Source: JBMNOI01 sp050942995 (lineage in GTDB: Bacteria > Chloroflexota > Anaerolineae > UBA1429). Taken from it: a stretch of DNA of 8,093 nucleotides. The stretch is from NCBI GenBank assembly GCA_050942995.1, contig JBMNOI010000150.1, forward strand, positions 1 through 8,093, read 5' to 3'. Below the pieces are notes generated by a model. That model was given only the letters and a program-made list of their open reading frames with translations, was not told the DNA's origin and searched no databases. Position 1 is the first letter of the stretch, and each line of letters opens with the position of its first letter. The position numbers were made by a program, and so were the translations under genes. Positions 1 through 6,666 of the stretch are shown piece after piece.

Positions 1-1
1 A

Positions 2-886
2 GGCGACGTCGAAGAGGTGGTGTGGGCGCTCTATCAAGAGGTGTGCCGCCGGGGCGTCGCCATGCTCGATGAGATGTTCCGGGCCTCGGGCAAGCGCTAC
101 GGCCACATCTGTGGACAGGTCGATCCCCGTAGCGTCACCGATTGTGACGCCATGGTAAAACAGGGGCAGAGCCTGCGCGCCATCGGCGACAACGTCATGA
201 TCAAGATGCCTGCCACGCAGGAGGGCATCGAGGGCATCCGAATTCTGTCGGGGATGGGCATCTCGACCAACGCCACCCTGTCCTTCAGCGTCGCCCAGTC
301 GGTGGCCGTGGCCGAGGCGGCCCGGGCCGGGTTCGCTCAGGCGCGGGCGGCGGGCATCGACCTCACCGGCGTGCGTTCGTGCGCCACCCTCATGCTGGGG
401 CGCATGGAAGACGCGCCCGAATTTCGCCAACAGGCCGCCGAGCGGGGCATCGAGCTGACCGAGACCGATCTGCGCTGGGCCGGCGTGGCCATGGCCCGCA
501 AGACCTACCGCATCTTCCAGGAGCGCGGCTACGAAACCAAGCTCCTCTGCGCCTCCATGCGGCTGGGCCCCACGATCGACGGGCAACCCCACGTGTGGCA
601 CTTGGAGCAGCTGGCCGGCGGCGACATGGTCTCTACCATCTTTCCCAATATCATGGCCGCCTTTATCGAGACCTATGCCGATCGCGATCTGGCCCCGCGC
701 ATCGAAGAGCCCGTGCCCGCCGAGGTGCTGGACAAACTGCTACGCGTGCCCTATTTCGTCCAAGCCTATGATGAAGACGGTGTCGCGCCGGCCGATTTCG
801 CCGAATTGCCCGGCGCCCGCGCCACGGCCGCCCAGTTCGTCGAGGCCATGGAGAACATTGTCGCTTACGTGTCGCGATTCGTCTAA
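2..886 (+). CDS. Transaldolase-superfamily class I aldolase (5' end missing)
   Basis: Schiff-base aldolase of the transaldolase superfamily, expected to act in the cytoplasm on sugar phosphates. The frame is open to the left edge, so the true N-terminus, including the strand that normally carries the first catalytic Asp, is outside the window; a GTG at 17 is only an internal possible start. Visible family motifs are GQVDPR (about 112-130), the Schiff-base Lys in NVMIKMPAT (Lys codon 203-205), TNATLSFSVAQ after the next strand, a GR pair (LMLGRMED) and ASMR near the C-terminal third; the two Arg match the phosphate-binding Arg of E. coli TalB. A C-terminal helical tail of about 50 residues follows the barrel. 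Odd point: the residue before VDPR is Gln (116-118), where transaldolases have the catalytic Glu (TalB Glu96). The gene is followed after 124 nt by the flavoprotein on the same strand. Family call is firm; substrate is unknown. Confidence 0.85.
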   Translation, partial: GDVEEVVWALYQEVCRRGVAMLDEMFRASGKRYGHICGQVDPRSVTDCDAMVKQGQSLRAIGDNVMIKMPATQEGIEGIRILSGMGISTNATLSFSVAQSVAVAEAARAGFAQARAAGIDLTGVRSCATLMLGRMEDAPEFRQQAAERGIELTETDLRWAGVAMARKTYRIFQERGYETKLLCASMRLGPTIDGQPHVWHLEQLAGGDMVSTIFPNIMAAFIETYADRDLAPRIEEPVPAEVLDKLLRVPYFVQAYDEDGVAPADFAELPGARATAAQFVEAMENIVAYVSRFV

Positions 887-919
887 AACAACCACGAACC
901 GCACCAGAACAGCATATCC

Positions 920-963
920 CCGGGATCAAGCGGCCACGGCAACAGGTGGCCGCTCGATCCCGG
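920..963 (+). terminator. Long hairpin between the transaldolase and flavoprotein genes
   Basis: Two 18-nt arms (920-937 and 946-963) are complementary except for one A/C mismatch, around an 8-nt loop. It begins 34 nt after the transaldolase stop and ends 47 nt before the next ATG. There is no T-tract after it (AGCAATTGG follows), so it is not a classical intrinsic terminator. It could be a Rho-type or processed 3' end, an mRNA-stabilising stem that lowers expression of the second gene relative to the first, or a dispersed palindromic element. Confidence 0.5.
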
Positions 964-1010
964 AGCAATTGGCCGAACATGGTTTCTGCATTCAGACACA
1001 AAGGAGTGCT

Positions 1011-2396
1011 ATGCGTACCATCACTGAACCGGCCCGCGAGATCCCCGTCATTATGGATGCCGACGTCGTCGTGTGCGGCGGCGGTCCCGGCGGCTTTTCT
1101 GCCGCCATCGCCGCGGCCCGACATGGCGCCCGCACCGTCCTCATCGAACGCTACGGCTTTCTGGGTGGATTGGCCACCGCCGGCCTGGTGGCGCCTATCC
1201 TGGGGCACACCGCCTCTGAAAGCCACATCCCCATTGTCGAAGGATTGCTGCGCGAGATCACCGAGCGGATGCACGCTCTGGGCTGCGCGCCCACCTGGGA
1301 AGAGGCGCTGCAGGAATGGGGCATCCGTTTCGACGCCGAGGCCCTCAAGATCGTGCTGGACGAGATGTGCCGCGAGGCGGGCGTCCAGCTTTTGCTGCAC
1401 AGCTATATCAGCGACGTAGTCATGAGCGACAGCGGCAGAGTTGCCGCCATCATCATCGAGAACAAGTCGGGTCGTCAGGCGGTGACGGGCAAGGTCTTTA
1501 TCGATGCCACCGGCGACGCCGACGTGGCCTATCGCGCCGGCGCGGCCACCACCCACGGCCGCCCGTTCGACGGGCGCGGCGAATCCATGGGCGCCTTTTT
1601 CCACCTGGCCGGCTATGAGCCGCTGGACGAGGAGCGCGCCGGCGAACTGCGCGAGTTGATCGAGCACGAGATGGAGGACGGCCGCTTCAGGTTCTACAAC
1701 CCCAACTTTTTGAATCAGAACACCCACCACACCGATCATTCATCGCCCAATATGGTCCGTTATGGCGGTGATTCGACCTCTGCCGACGATATGACCCGCG
1801 CCGAACTGAGCATCCGCCGCGACGTGTGGGAACTGGTGCGCTACCTGCAGGCCAGCGTGCCGGGATTCGAGAACTGTTACATCCAGCAGATGTCACCTCA
1901 GGTGGGGCCGCGGGAAAGCCGCCAGATCGTGGGGCCCTATGTCCTCACCGGTGAGGATGTGCGCGGCGCGGCCAAGTTCGACGACGCCATCGCCCGGGGA
2001 TCGTGGTGGGTCGACATTCACTGTCCGCTGGGGCACACCTACCCGGTGCATCTCTGCGTCTCGGATTGCCCCAGGGGGGCCGAATGCCCCTACTGGCTGG
2101 CAGAGCACGAGAAGATGCACACCCGGACCGAACTCTACCCGCCCAAGGGGAACTGGTACGATATCCCCTACCGCTCGCTCCTGTCGGTGTCGGTGCCCAA
2201 CCTGCTCTCGTCGGGGCGCTGCATCTCGGCCACCCACGAGGGCATGGCCGGCTCGCGGGTGATGGGCACCTGCATCGCCATCGGCCAGGCTGCGGGCACG
2301 GCGGCCGCCATGGCCGTGGCCAATGATGTGCCGGTGGCCGAGGTGGATGTGCGGGCTCTGCGCCAGACCCTGCGTGCCGACGGCCAGCTGGTCTGA
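1011..2396 (+). CDS. FAD-dependent oxidoreductase (FAD_oxidored / PF12831-like)
   Basis: Flavoprotein of 461 residues, predicted cytoplasmic, no signal peptide or membrane segment. The start at 1011 is chosen because AAGGAG (1001-1006) lies 4 nt upstream; the frame is open further upstream but that stretch reads as non-coding and contains the hairpin at 920-963. Near the N-terminus is a Rossmann dinucleotide-binding motif (VVVCGGGPGG, about residues 20-29) with an acidic residue ending the second strand (VLIERYGFLGG), then FIDATGDADVAYRAGA, the second FAD contact typical of this family. MSPQVGPRESRQIVG and the C-terminal GMAGSRVMGTCIAIGQAAGTAAAMA are also characteristic. A segment at about residues 337-360 holds four Cys (338, 349, 353, 359) and several His. 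Members are often annotated only as FAD-dependent oxidoreductase in sugar-catabolic loci; the substrate cannot be read from sequence. It may be co-transcribed with the transaldolase-like gene. Confidence 0.88.
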   Translation: MRTITEPAREIPVIMDADVVVCGGGPGGFSAAIAAARHGARTVLIERYGFLGGLATAGLVAPILGHTASESHIPIVEGLLREITERMHALGCAPTWEEALQEWGIRFDAEALKIVLDEMCREAGVQLLLHSYISDVVMSDSGRVAAIIIENKSGRQAVTGKVFIDATGDADVAYRAGAATTHGRPFDGRGESMGAFFHLAGYEPLDEERAGELRELIEHEMEDGRFRFYNPNFLNQNTHHTDHSSPNMVRYGGDSTSADDMTRAELSIRRDVWELVRYLQASVPGFENCYIQQMSPQVGPRESRQIVGPYVLTGEDVRGAAKFDDAIARGSWWVDIHCPLGHTYPVHLCVSDCPRGAECPYWLAEHEKMHTRTELYPPKGNWYDIPYRSLLSVSVPNLLSSGRCISATHEGMAGSRVMGTCIAIGQAAGTAAAMAVANDVPVAEVDVRALRQTLRADGQLV

Positions 2397-2404
2397 ATCC
2401 GGAT

Positions 2405-2439
2405 AAGCAAAGGGAGAGGCGATGCCTCTCCCTTTGCTT
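2405..2439. terminator. Perfect inverted repeat between convergent genes, likely bidirectional terminator
   Basis: Arms 2405-2420 and 2424-2439 are perfectly complementary over 16 bp with a 3-nt loop (GAT). It begins 8 nt after the flavoprotein stop and lies about 100 nt beyond the amidase stop on the other strand. Neither side has a long T-tract, although the plus-strand right arm ends in TTTGCTT. Position between convergent genes suggests a shared transcription end. The rest of this 145-bp gap (2440-2541) shows only a weak 7-bp stem (GCCCGAT near 2501 with ATCGGGC near 2530) and no gene. Confidence 0.7.
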
Positions 2440-2541
2440 CCCTCACAAAACCGCCTCTATATGCGCTGTCTGAAGGGGCGCACCGGGCGAGCGGTCTGAG
2501 CGGCCCGATAGAGCCACATGGTGGGCACGATCGGGCGGCCG

Positions 2542-4047
2542 TTACATCATCGGTATCGTCGGCAGATACTGCGGCGGGCGCCGCACCTGTACGGCCCGCT
2601 CAAAGGCATAGGCCAGCCGGATCAAGGTCGGCTCGCTATACGCCGGGCCGATGAACGAGATGCCCACCGGCAACCCATAGACGAATCCGGCGGGCACCGA
2701 AATGCTGGGATAGCCGGCCACCGCCGCAGGGGTCGAGCTCCCCGCTCCGCCGCCGTCCCCGTTCACCAGATCGGTGAGCGGCGGCGCGTCACCGCTGGGA
2801 GCCACTATGGCGTCCAGCCGATGCCGGGCCAGCGTGGCATCGATCCCCTCGGCACCCGCGAGACGCCGCCCCTTCTCCAGCGCCTCGCGATAGGCCGGAT
2901 CGGTCAGCGGCCCCTTCTCCTCGGCCATGAGCATGATCTCCTGACCAAAGTAGGGCATCACCACATCCCGATGCGCCTCGTTGAATGCAATGACCTCGGC
3001 CAGCGAGTGCACCGGCACATCGGGCCCCCGGCCGGCCAGATAACTGTTCAGATCGGCTTTGAACTCGTACAGCAGCACCTCGAACTCGCGCCCGGCCAGC
3101 CGGCGGGCGTTCTCGATCTCGACCGGATCGACGATCTCGGCGCCACAATCTCGCATGACGGCCAGGCAGTCCTCCAGCACCTCCCAGGTGCGCGGGTGGA
3201 AATCGCTCACGTTTCGCGCCACGCCGATGCGCGCCCCTCGCAGCCCATCCGGGTCGAGACAGAAGGAGTAGTCCACCGGCAGGCGACCGGCGCAGGCGCC
3301 GGTGGCAGAGTCGCGCGGGTCGACGCCGATCATGGCACCCAGCAAAAGGGCGGCATCGGCCACGGTGCGCGCCAGGGGTCCGGCCGTATCCTGACTGTGG
3401 GCGATGGGGATGATGCCCGACCGGCTGATCGCCCCCAGGGTGGGCTTGATGCCGACGACGGCGTTGTGCGAGGCGGGAGAGACGATGGAGCCGTCGGTCT
3501 CGGTGCCTACGGCGGCTGCGCAGAGGCTGGCCGCCACGGCCACTGCCGACCCCGCACTCGATCCGCTGGGATTGCGGTCGAGGGCGTAGGGGTTACGCGT
3601 CAGCCCCCCCCGGCTGCTCCAGCCGCTGGTCGAGTGAGTGGAGCGGAAATTGGACCACTCGCTGAGGTTGGTCTTGCCCAGGATGATGGCGCCTGCCTCT
3701 CGCAGCCGCCGCACCAGATGGGCGTCCTCCTTCGCCACCGAACCGGCCAGCGCCAGCGAACCCGCCGTCGTGCACATGCTACCGGCGGTATCGATATTGT
3801 CCTTGAGCAGAATGGGAATGCCGTGGAGTGGTCCCCGTGGGCCCCTCTCCGCCCGTTCGGCATCCAGCGCATCGGCGATGGACGGGGCATCGGGATTCAG
3901 CTCGATCACGGCGTTGAGCCGTGGCCCCTGCCGGTCCAGCGCGTCGATGCGCGACAGATACGCATCGACGATATCGCAAGCCGTAAATTCGCCCACCGCC
4001 ATCCCCGCCTGCAGATCGTGAATCGTCAACTCTTCGACAGATCGCAT
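2542..4047 (-). CDS. Amidase signature (AS) family hydrolase, PF01425
   Basis: Serine amidase of about 501 residues, hydrolysing a carboxamide or related C-N bond; cytoplasmic, no leader peptide. The Ser-cisSer-Lys triad is visible: Lys82 in ILLKDNID, Ser163 in NPSGSSAGSA and Ser187 in TETDGSIVSP. The 24-residue Ser-Ser spacing matches FAAH and GatA. DGSI replaces the more usual GGSI before the nucleophile. The C-terminal GYPSISVPAGF and LPVGISFIGPAYSE blocks are typical. An in-frame ATG 12 codons upstream (4083) would give 513 residues. I prefer 4047 because AAGGCGG lies 5 nt upstream and because a TATAAT box at 4100-4095 would leave only about 5 nt of leader before 4083. No GatB or GatC is nearby, so it is probably a stand-alone amidase, not a Glu-tRNA(Gln) amidotransferase subunit. 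It is convergent with the flavoprotein and divergent from the UroD-like gene; substrate unknown. Confidence 0.9.
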   Translation of the reverse strand: MRSVEELTIHDLQAGMAVGEFTACDIVDAYLSRIDALDRQGPRLNAVIELNPDAPSIADALDAERAERGPRGPLHGIPILLKDNIDTAGSMCTTAGSLALAGSVAKEDAHLVRRLREAGAIILGKTNLSEWSNFRSTHSTSGWSSRGGLTRNPYALDRNPSGSSAGSAVAVAASLCAAAVGTETDGSIVSPASHNAVVGIKPTLGAISRSGIIPIAHSQDTAGPLARTVADAALLLGAMIGVDPRDSATGACAGRLPVDYSFCLDPDGLRGARIGVARNVSDFHPRTWEVLEDCLAVMRDCGAEIVDPVEIENARRLAGREFEVLLYEFKADLNSYLAGRGPDVPVHSLAEVIAFNEAHRDVVMPYFGQEIMLMAEEKGPLTDPAYREALEKGRRLAGAEGIDATLARHRLDAIVAPSGDAPPLTDLVNGDGGGAGSSTPAAVAGYPSISVPAGFVYGLPVGISFIGPAYSEPTLIRLAYAFERAVQVRRPPQYLPTIPMM

Positions 4048-4094
4048 GGGCACCGCCTTGTGTAACGCCGTGTGGTGGATCATCCTCGGGCGCC

Positions 4095-4124
4095 ATTATA
4101 ACAGACGCCACCCGGTTGCGCGAA
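4095..4124 (-). promoter_or_regulatory. Putative sigma-70-type promoter for the amidase
   Basis: Read on the minus strand, a perfect TATAAT (4100-4095) is preceded at 18 nt by a weak TTCGCG (4124-4119, 3 of 6 matches to TTGACA). Transcription would begin near 4088, giving a leader of about 40 nt to the ATG at 4047. The -10 box is convincing; the -35 is not. Confidence 0.5.
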
Positions 4125-4144
4125 AGGGAGCGAGGCGTTAGAAT
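4116..4144 (+). promoter_or_regulatory. Putative promoter for the UroD-like gene
   Basis: TTGCGC (4116-4121), a 17-nt spacer and TAGAAT (4139-4144, 5 of 6 to TATAAT) would start transcription near 4151, about 44 nt before the ATG at 4195. Its -35 overlaps that proposed for the divergent amidase promoter, so the two may compete for polymerase or share a regulator. Confidence 0.4.
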
Positions 4145-4194
4145 CTATGCCGGTGGCGCCGCACCTGATCGTTGCACATACCAAGGAGTGCAGC

Positions 4195-5289
4195 ATGTCC
4201 TTCCGGCCCTTTCTGGACGACCCGGCACCCGACTTTGCCGCCGTGGAGCGGATCATCCGCGGGCAGGAGCCGCCCCGGCGGGTACATCTGGTCGAGCTGC
4301 TCATGGACGCCGAGATCATGCGTGTCCTCTCCGAGGACTATGGCGGTCGCCGATGGATCCCTCTGAAAGAGGGCAACGAGGCGCTCTACTATCCGCAACT
4401 CGTCGACCTGTACCATCATCTGGGCTATGACAGCGTCAACGTGATGCCGCCCTGGATCGGCCACCCGGATCCGCCCGAGCGCTATGGCGATGACACCGCT
4501 CCTCTATCCCGCGGACGGCGGCGCTGGATCGAGGAGCGCCACGGCCTCATCGCCCATCGCGCCGATCTGGAGCGCTTTCCCTGGACGACCATTCGCGCCG
4601 ACTATCGCCCCATCGAGTTTGCCGCCCGCGCGCTGCCCCCGGGCATGAAGCTCACCCTCATGGGTACGGTGTTTCAACACGTCGTGTTCACCCTGCTGGG
4701 CACGGAGCGGTTCCTCTACATGGTCTATGACGATGCCGACCTGGTGGGCGAGGTGTTTGAACGGTGGGGGCAAATCGTCTACGATATGTACGCCGCCCTG
4801 GTGGATATGGACGAGATCGGCGCCATCTGGCATGCCGACGATGTGGGATTCAACACCTCGACGCTGGTCTCTCCCGATCTGCTGCGGCGACACCTGCTGC
4901 CCTGGCTGCGCCGCTACGCCGATCTGGCGCACGCTCACGGCAAGACCTTCTGGCTGCACTGCTGCGGCAATGTCTATGATACCGGCCTCATCGAGGATCT
5001 GATCGACGACGTCGGCGTGGATGCCTTTCACTCTTTTGAAGATGCTATCCTTCCGGTGGCCGAGTTCCGGTCCCGCTACGGCCATCGGATAGCCGCCCTG
5101 GGCGGGGTGGATATGGGCGCGCTGGCGCGATGGGACCGGGCCGAACTGTGCGTCTATATGCGCGATATATTGCATCGCTGTATGGTCGGCGGGCGCTATC
5201 TTTTCGGATCGGGCAACACCATCGCCAACTATGTGCCCGTCGCGAATTATCTGGCTATGCTGGAGGAGGCCCGCCGCTGGCGGGCCTGA
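4195..5289 (+). CDS. Uroporphyrinogen decarboxylase-fold (URO-D) family protein
   Basis: Protein of 364 residues with the URO-D TIM-barrel fold, shared by heme-pathway HemE and by corrinoid-dependent methyltransferases (MtaA, CmuA type). The start at 4195 is set by AAGGAG (4183-4188), 6 nt upstream; an in-frame ATG at 4147 lies before the ribosome-binding site. Visible blocks are RVHLVELLMDAEIM near the N-terminus, YDSVNVMPPW, FWLHCCGNVYDTGLIEDL (His255, Cys256, Cys257) followed by DAFHSFED, ALGGVDMGAL, and GRYLFGSGNTIANYVPVANY at the C-terminus. The H-x-C pair matches the zinc motif of the methyltransferase branch, but the third ligand Cys of that branch (in G-x-G-C) is Asn341 here. There are no heme genes and no corrinoid protein alongside. 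I regard it as an uncharacterised URO-D-family enzyme, possibly a methyltransferase or demethylase, rather than HemE. It stands apart from the next gene, which has its own promoter. Confidence 0.85.
   Translation: MSFRPFLDDPAPDFAAVERIIRGQEPPRRVHLVELLMDAEIMRVLSEDYGGRRWIPLKEGNEALYYPQLVDLYHHLGYDSVNVMPPWIGHPDPPERYGDDTAPLSRGRRRWIEERHGLIAHRADLERFPWTTIRADYRPIEFAARALPPGMKLTLMGTVFQHVVFTLLGTERFLYMVYDDADLVGEVFERWGQIVYDMYAALVDMDEIGAIWHADDVGFNTSTLVSPDLLRRHLLPWLRRYADLAHAHGKTFWLHCCGNVYDTGLIEDLIDDVGVDAFHSFEDAILPVAEFRSRYGHRIAALGGVDMGALARWDRAELCVYMRDILHRCMVGGRYLFGSGNTIANYVPVANYLAMLEEARRWRA
5268..5286 (+). other. Small GC-rich hairpin overlapping the end of the UroD-like gene
   Basis: Arms GGCCCGCC (5268-5275) and GGCGGGCC (5279-5286) pair perfectly over 8 bp around GCT, just before the TGA at 5287-5289. 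No T-tract follows, and it may simply reflect the Ala/Arg-rich codons there. It could contribute to ending transcription before the promoter at 5308. Confidence 0.3.
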
Positions 5290-5307
5290 TCGAAAGTCGG
5301 TAGAGGC

Positions 5308-5336
5308 TTGACACATCCTCACAAGGTGTGCACAAT
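5308..5336 (+). promoter_or_regulatory. Sigma-70-type promoter of the oxidoreductase-isomerase unit
   Basis: A perfect TTGACA (5308-5313) is followed after exactly 17 nt by CACAAT (5331-5336, 4 of 6 to TATAAT). Transcription would begin near 5343, giving a leader of about 50 nt to the ATG at 5394. The perfect palindrome TGTGCACA (5327-5334) overlaps the -10 box and could be a repressor site. Confidence 0.65.
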
Positions 5337-5393
5337 AGGCCTGCATTCACAATGGCGTGCGCCATCATTCACATACTGGACAGGAGGTTAAGC

Positions 5394-6587
5394 ATGGTTA
5401 GTGGTAAGAACGAAGAGGTTTTCTTCCCGCGCAAGCTCCGCATGGGCATGGTCGGTGGCGGCCGTGGTGCCTTTATCGGAGGGGTGCATCGTCGCGCGGC
5501 CATGTTGGACGGCGCCGTAGAACTAGTGGCGGGCGCTTTCTCATCGACCCCGGAAAAGAGCAAGGCATCGGCCCGTGATCTGTACGTCGCCGACGATCGT
5601 GCTTACGGCACCTATCAGGAGATGATCGAGGCCGAGAGCAAGCTCCCCGAGGGCGAGCGCATCGATTTCGTCTCGGTCGTGACGCCCAACCACATGCACT
5701 ACCCGGTGGCCAAGGCGTTCGTCGAGGCGGGCTTTAACGTGGCCTGCGACAAGCCCATGGTGCACACCATGGAACAGGCCCTGGACCTGGTCAAGGCCGT
5801 CAAAGAGAACGACGTGGTCTTTGCCGTGACCTACAACTATACCGGCTACCCCATGGTCAAGCAGGCCCGCTGGATGATCCAGAATGGTGAATTGGGCGAG
5901 ATCCGCAAGGTGATCGTCGAATATCCTCAGGGCTGGCTGTCCGAGGCCGTCGAGGATGACTCCAAACAGGCCTCCTGGCGCACCGACCCGGCCCGCTCCG
6001 GCATCTCGGGCTGTATCGGCGACATCGGCTCGCACTGTGAGAACCTGATGCATTACGTTACGGGGTTGGAGATCGAGGCGATATGCGCCGACCTGACCAT
6101 CTTTGTCCCCGGCCGCCGGCTGGATGACGACGGTAATATCCTGATACGCTTTACCAACGGCGCCAAGGGCATCCTCACCGCCTCACAGGTGAGCCCCGGT
6201 CAGGAGAACAGCCTGCGTATCCGCGTATGGGGCACCAAGGCCGGCCTGGAGTGGTCTCAGGAAGAGCCCAATTTCCTGTATGTGCGCTCGAACAGCGAGC
6301 CCATCAAGGTATACAAGCCGGGCAACCCGTACCTCGCCGAGGTCGCAGCGGCCAACACCCGCCTGCCGGCAGGTCACCCCGAGGCCTTTTTCGGAGCCTT
6401 TGGCAACATCTACAAGAACTTTACCGACACGGTTCGCGCCAAGATCCTTGGCATCGAGCCCGGCGACATTATGCTGGACTTCCCCAAGGTCGAGGATGGC
6501 GCCCGTGGCGTGTTCTTTATCGAAAAGGCCGTGGAAAGCTCCAAGAGCGACGCCAAGTGGACGCCCGCCGAGTTCAAGCTGGACTGA
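5394..6587 (+). CDS. Gfo/Idh/MocA family NAD(P)-dependent oxidoreductase
   Basis: Soluble sugar or polyol dehydrogenase of 397 residues, typical in length for the family. The ATG at 5394 has AGGAGG (5382-5387) 6 nt upstream; an upstream in-frame start at 5328 would lie inside the promoter and is rejected. The N-terminal Rossmann domain shows MGMVGGGRGAFIGGVHRRA (residues 17-35). The family Lys motif (usually EKP) is CDKP with Lys120, and GDIGSHCENLMHYV carries Asp210 and His214, matching the conserved D-x-x-x-H; all three catalytic residues are therefore present. The C-terminal half (residues about 140-360) is the beta-sheet substrate domain. It oxidises, or oxidises and then reduces, a hydroxyl of a sugar, inositol or related compound with NAD(P). 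It is followed after 79 nt by a TIM-barrel isomerase, with no terminator between them, so the two are probably one transcript. The precise substrate is not deducible. Confidence 0.92.
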   Translation: MVSGKNEEVFFPRKLRMGMVGGGRGAFIGGVHRRAAMLDGAVELVAGAFSSTPEKSKASARDLYVADDRAYGTYQEMIEAESKLPEGERIDFVSVVTPNHMHYPVAKAFVEAGFNVACDKPMVHTMEQALDLVKAVKENDVVFAVTYNYTGYPMVKQARWMIQNGELGEIRKVIVEYPQGWLSEAVEDDSKQASWRTDPARSGISGCIGDIGSHCENLMHYVTGLEIEAICADLTIFVPGRRLDDDGNILIRFTNGAKGILTASQVSPGQENSLRIRVWGTKAGLEWSQEEPNFLYVRSNSEPIKVYKPGNPYLAEVAAANTRLPAGHPEAFFGAFGNIYKNFTDTVRAKILGIEPGDIMLDFPKVEDGARGVFFIEKAVESSKSDAKWTPAEFKLD

Positions 6588-6653
6588 CCAAACGGTACGA
6601 TCGACGATATTCCATGCGAATCGATCCCTGCAATAACGCTTGATGCGTCTGTG

Positions 6654-6660
6654 AAAGGAG
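6654..6660 (+). promoter_or_regulatory. Strong ribosome-binding site for the isomerase
   Basis: AAAGGAG, 6 nt before the ATG at 6667, fixes the start of the TIM-barrel gene. The preceding spacer (6588-6653) shows no clear promoter or terminator, which fits co-transcription with the oxidoreductase gene. Confidence 0.8.
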
Positions 6661-6666
6661 ACTCTC

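Noticed and set aside
675..1010. In-frame upstream extension of the flavoprotein
   Set aside because: It overlaps the transaldolase gene and the hairpin, reads as Pro/Arg/Ser-rich shadow sequence, and the ATG at 1011 has a proper ribosome-binding site.
663..1739. 358-codon open frame on the minus strand
   Set aside because: It overlaps the transaldolase and flavoprotein genes in antisense and spans their intergenic hairpin; no motif and no ribosome-binding site.
2518..4065. 515-codon open frame on the plus strand
   Set aside because: It lies antisense to the amidase, whose AS-family motifs are unmistakable. Its product is rich in Gly, Arg, His and Gln with no family motif, as expected from the reverse of GC-rich codons.
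4504..5346. 280-codon open frame on the minus strand
   Set aside because: Antisense to the UroD-like gene and to the promoter at 5308; low-complexity product without family features.
5328..5393. Upstream in-frame start for the Gfo/Idh/MocA gene
   Set aside because: It falls inside the promoter -10 region, before the predicted transcription start, while AGGAGG is correctly placed for 5394.
6614..6643. Nine-codon leader-peptide candidate (MRIDPCNNA) in the gap before the isomerase
   Set aside because: No ribosome-binding site and no attenuator-like stems nearby; ATG and stop by chance are likely.
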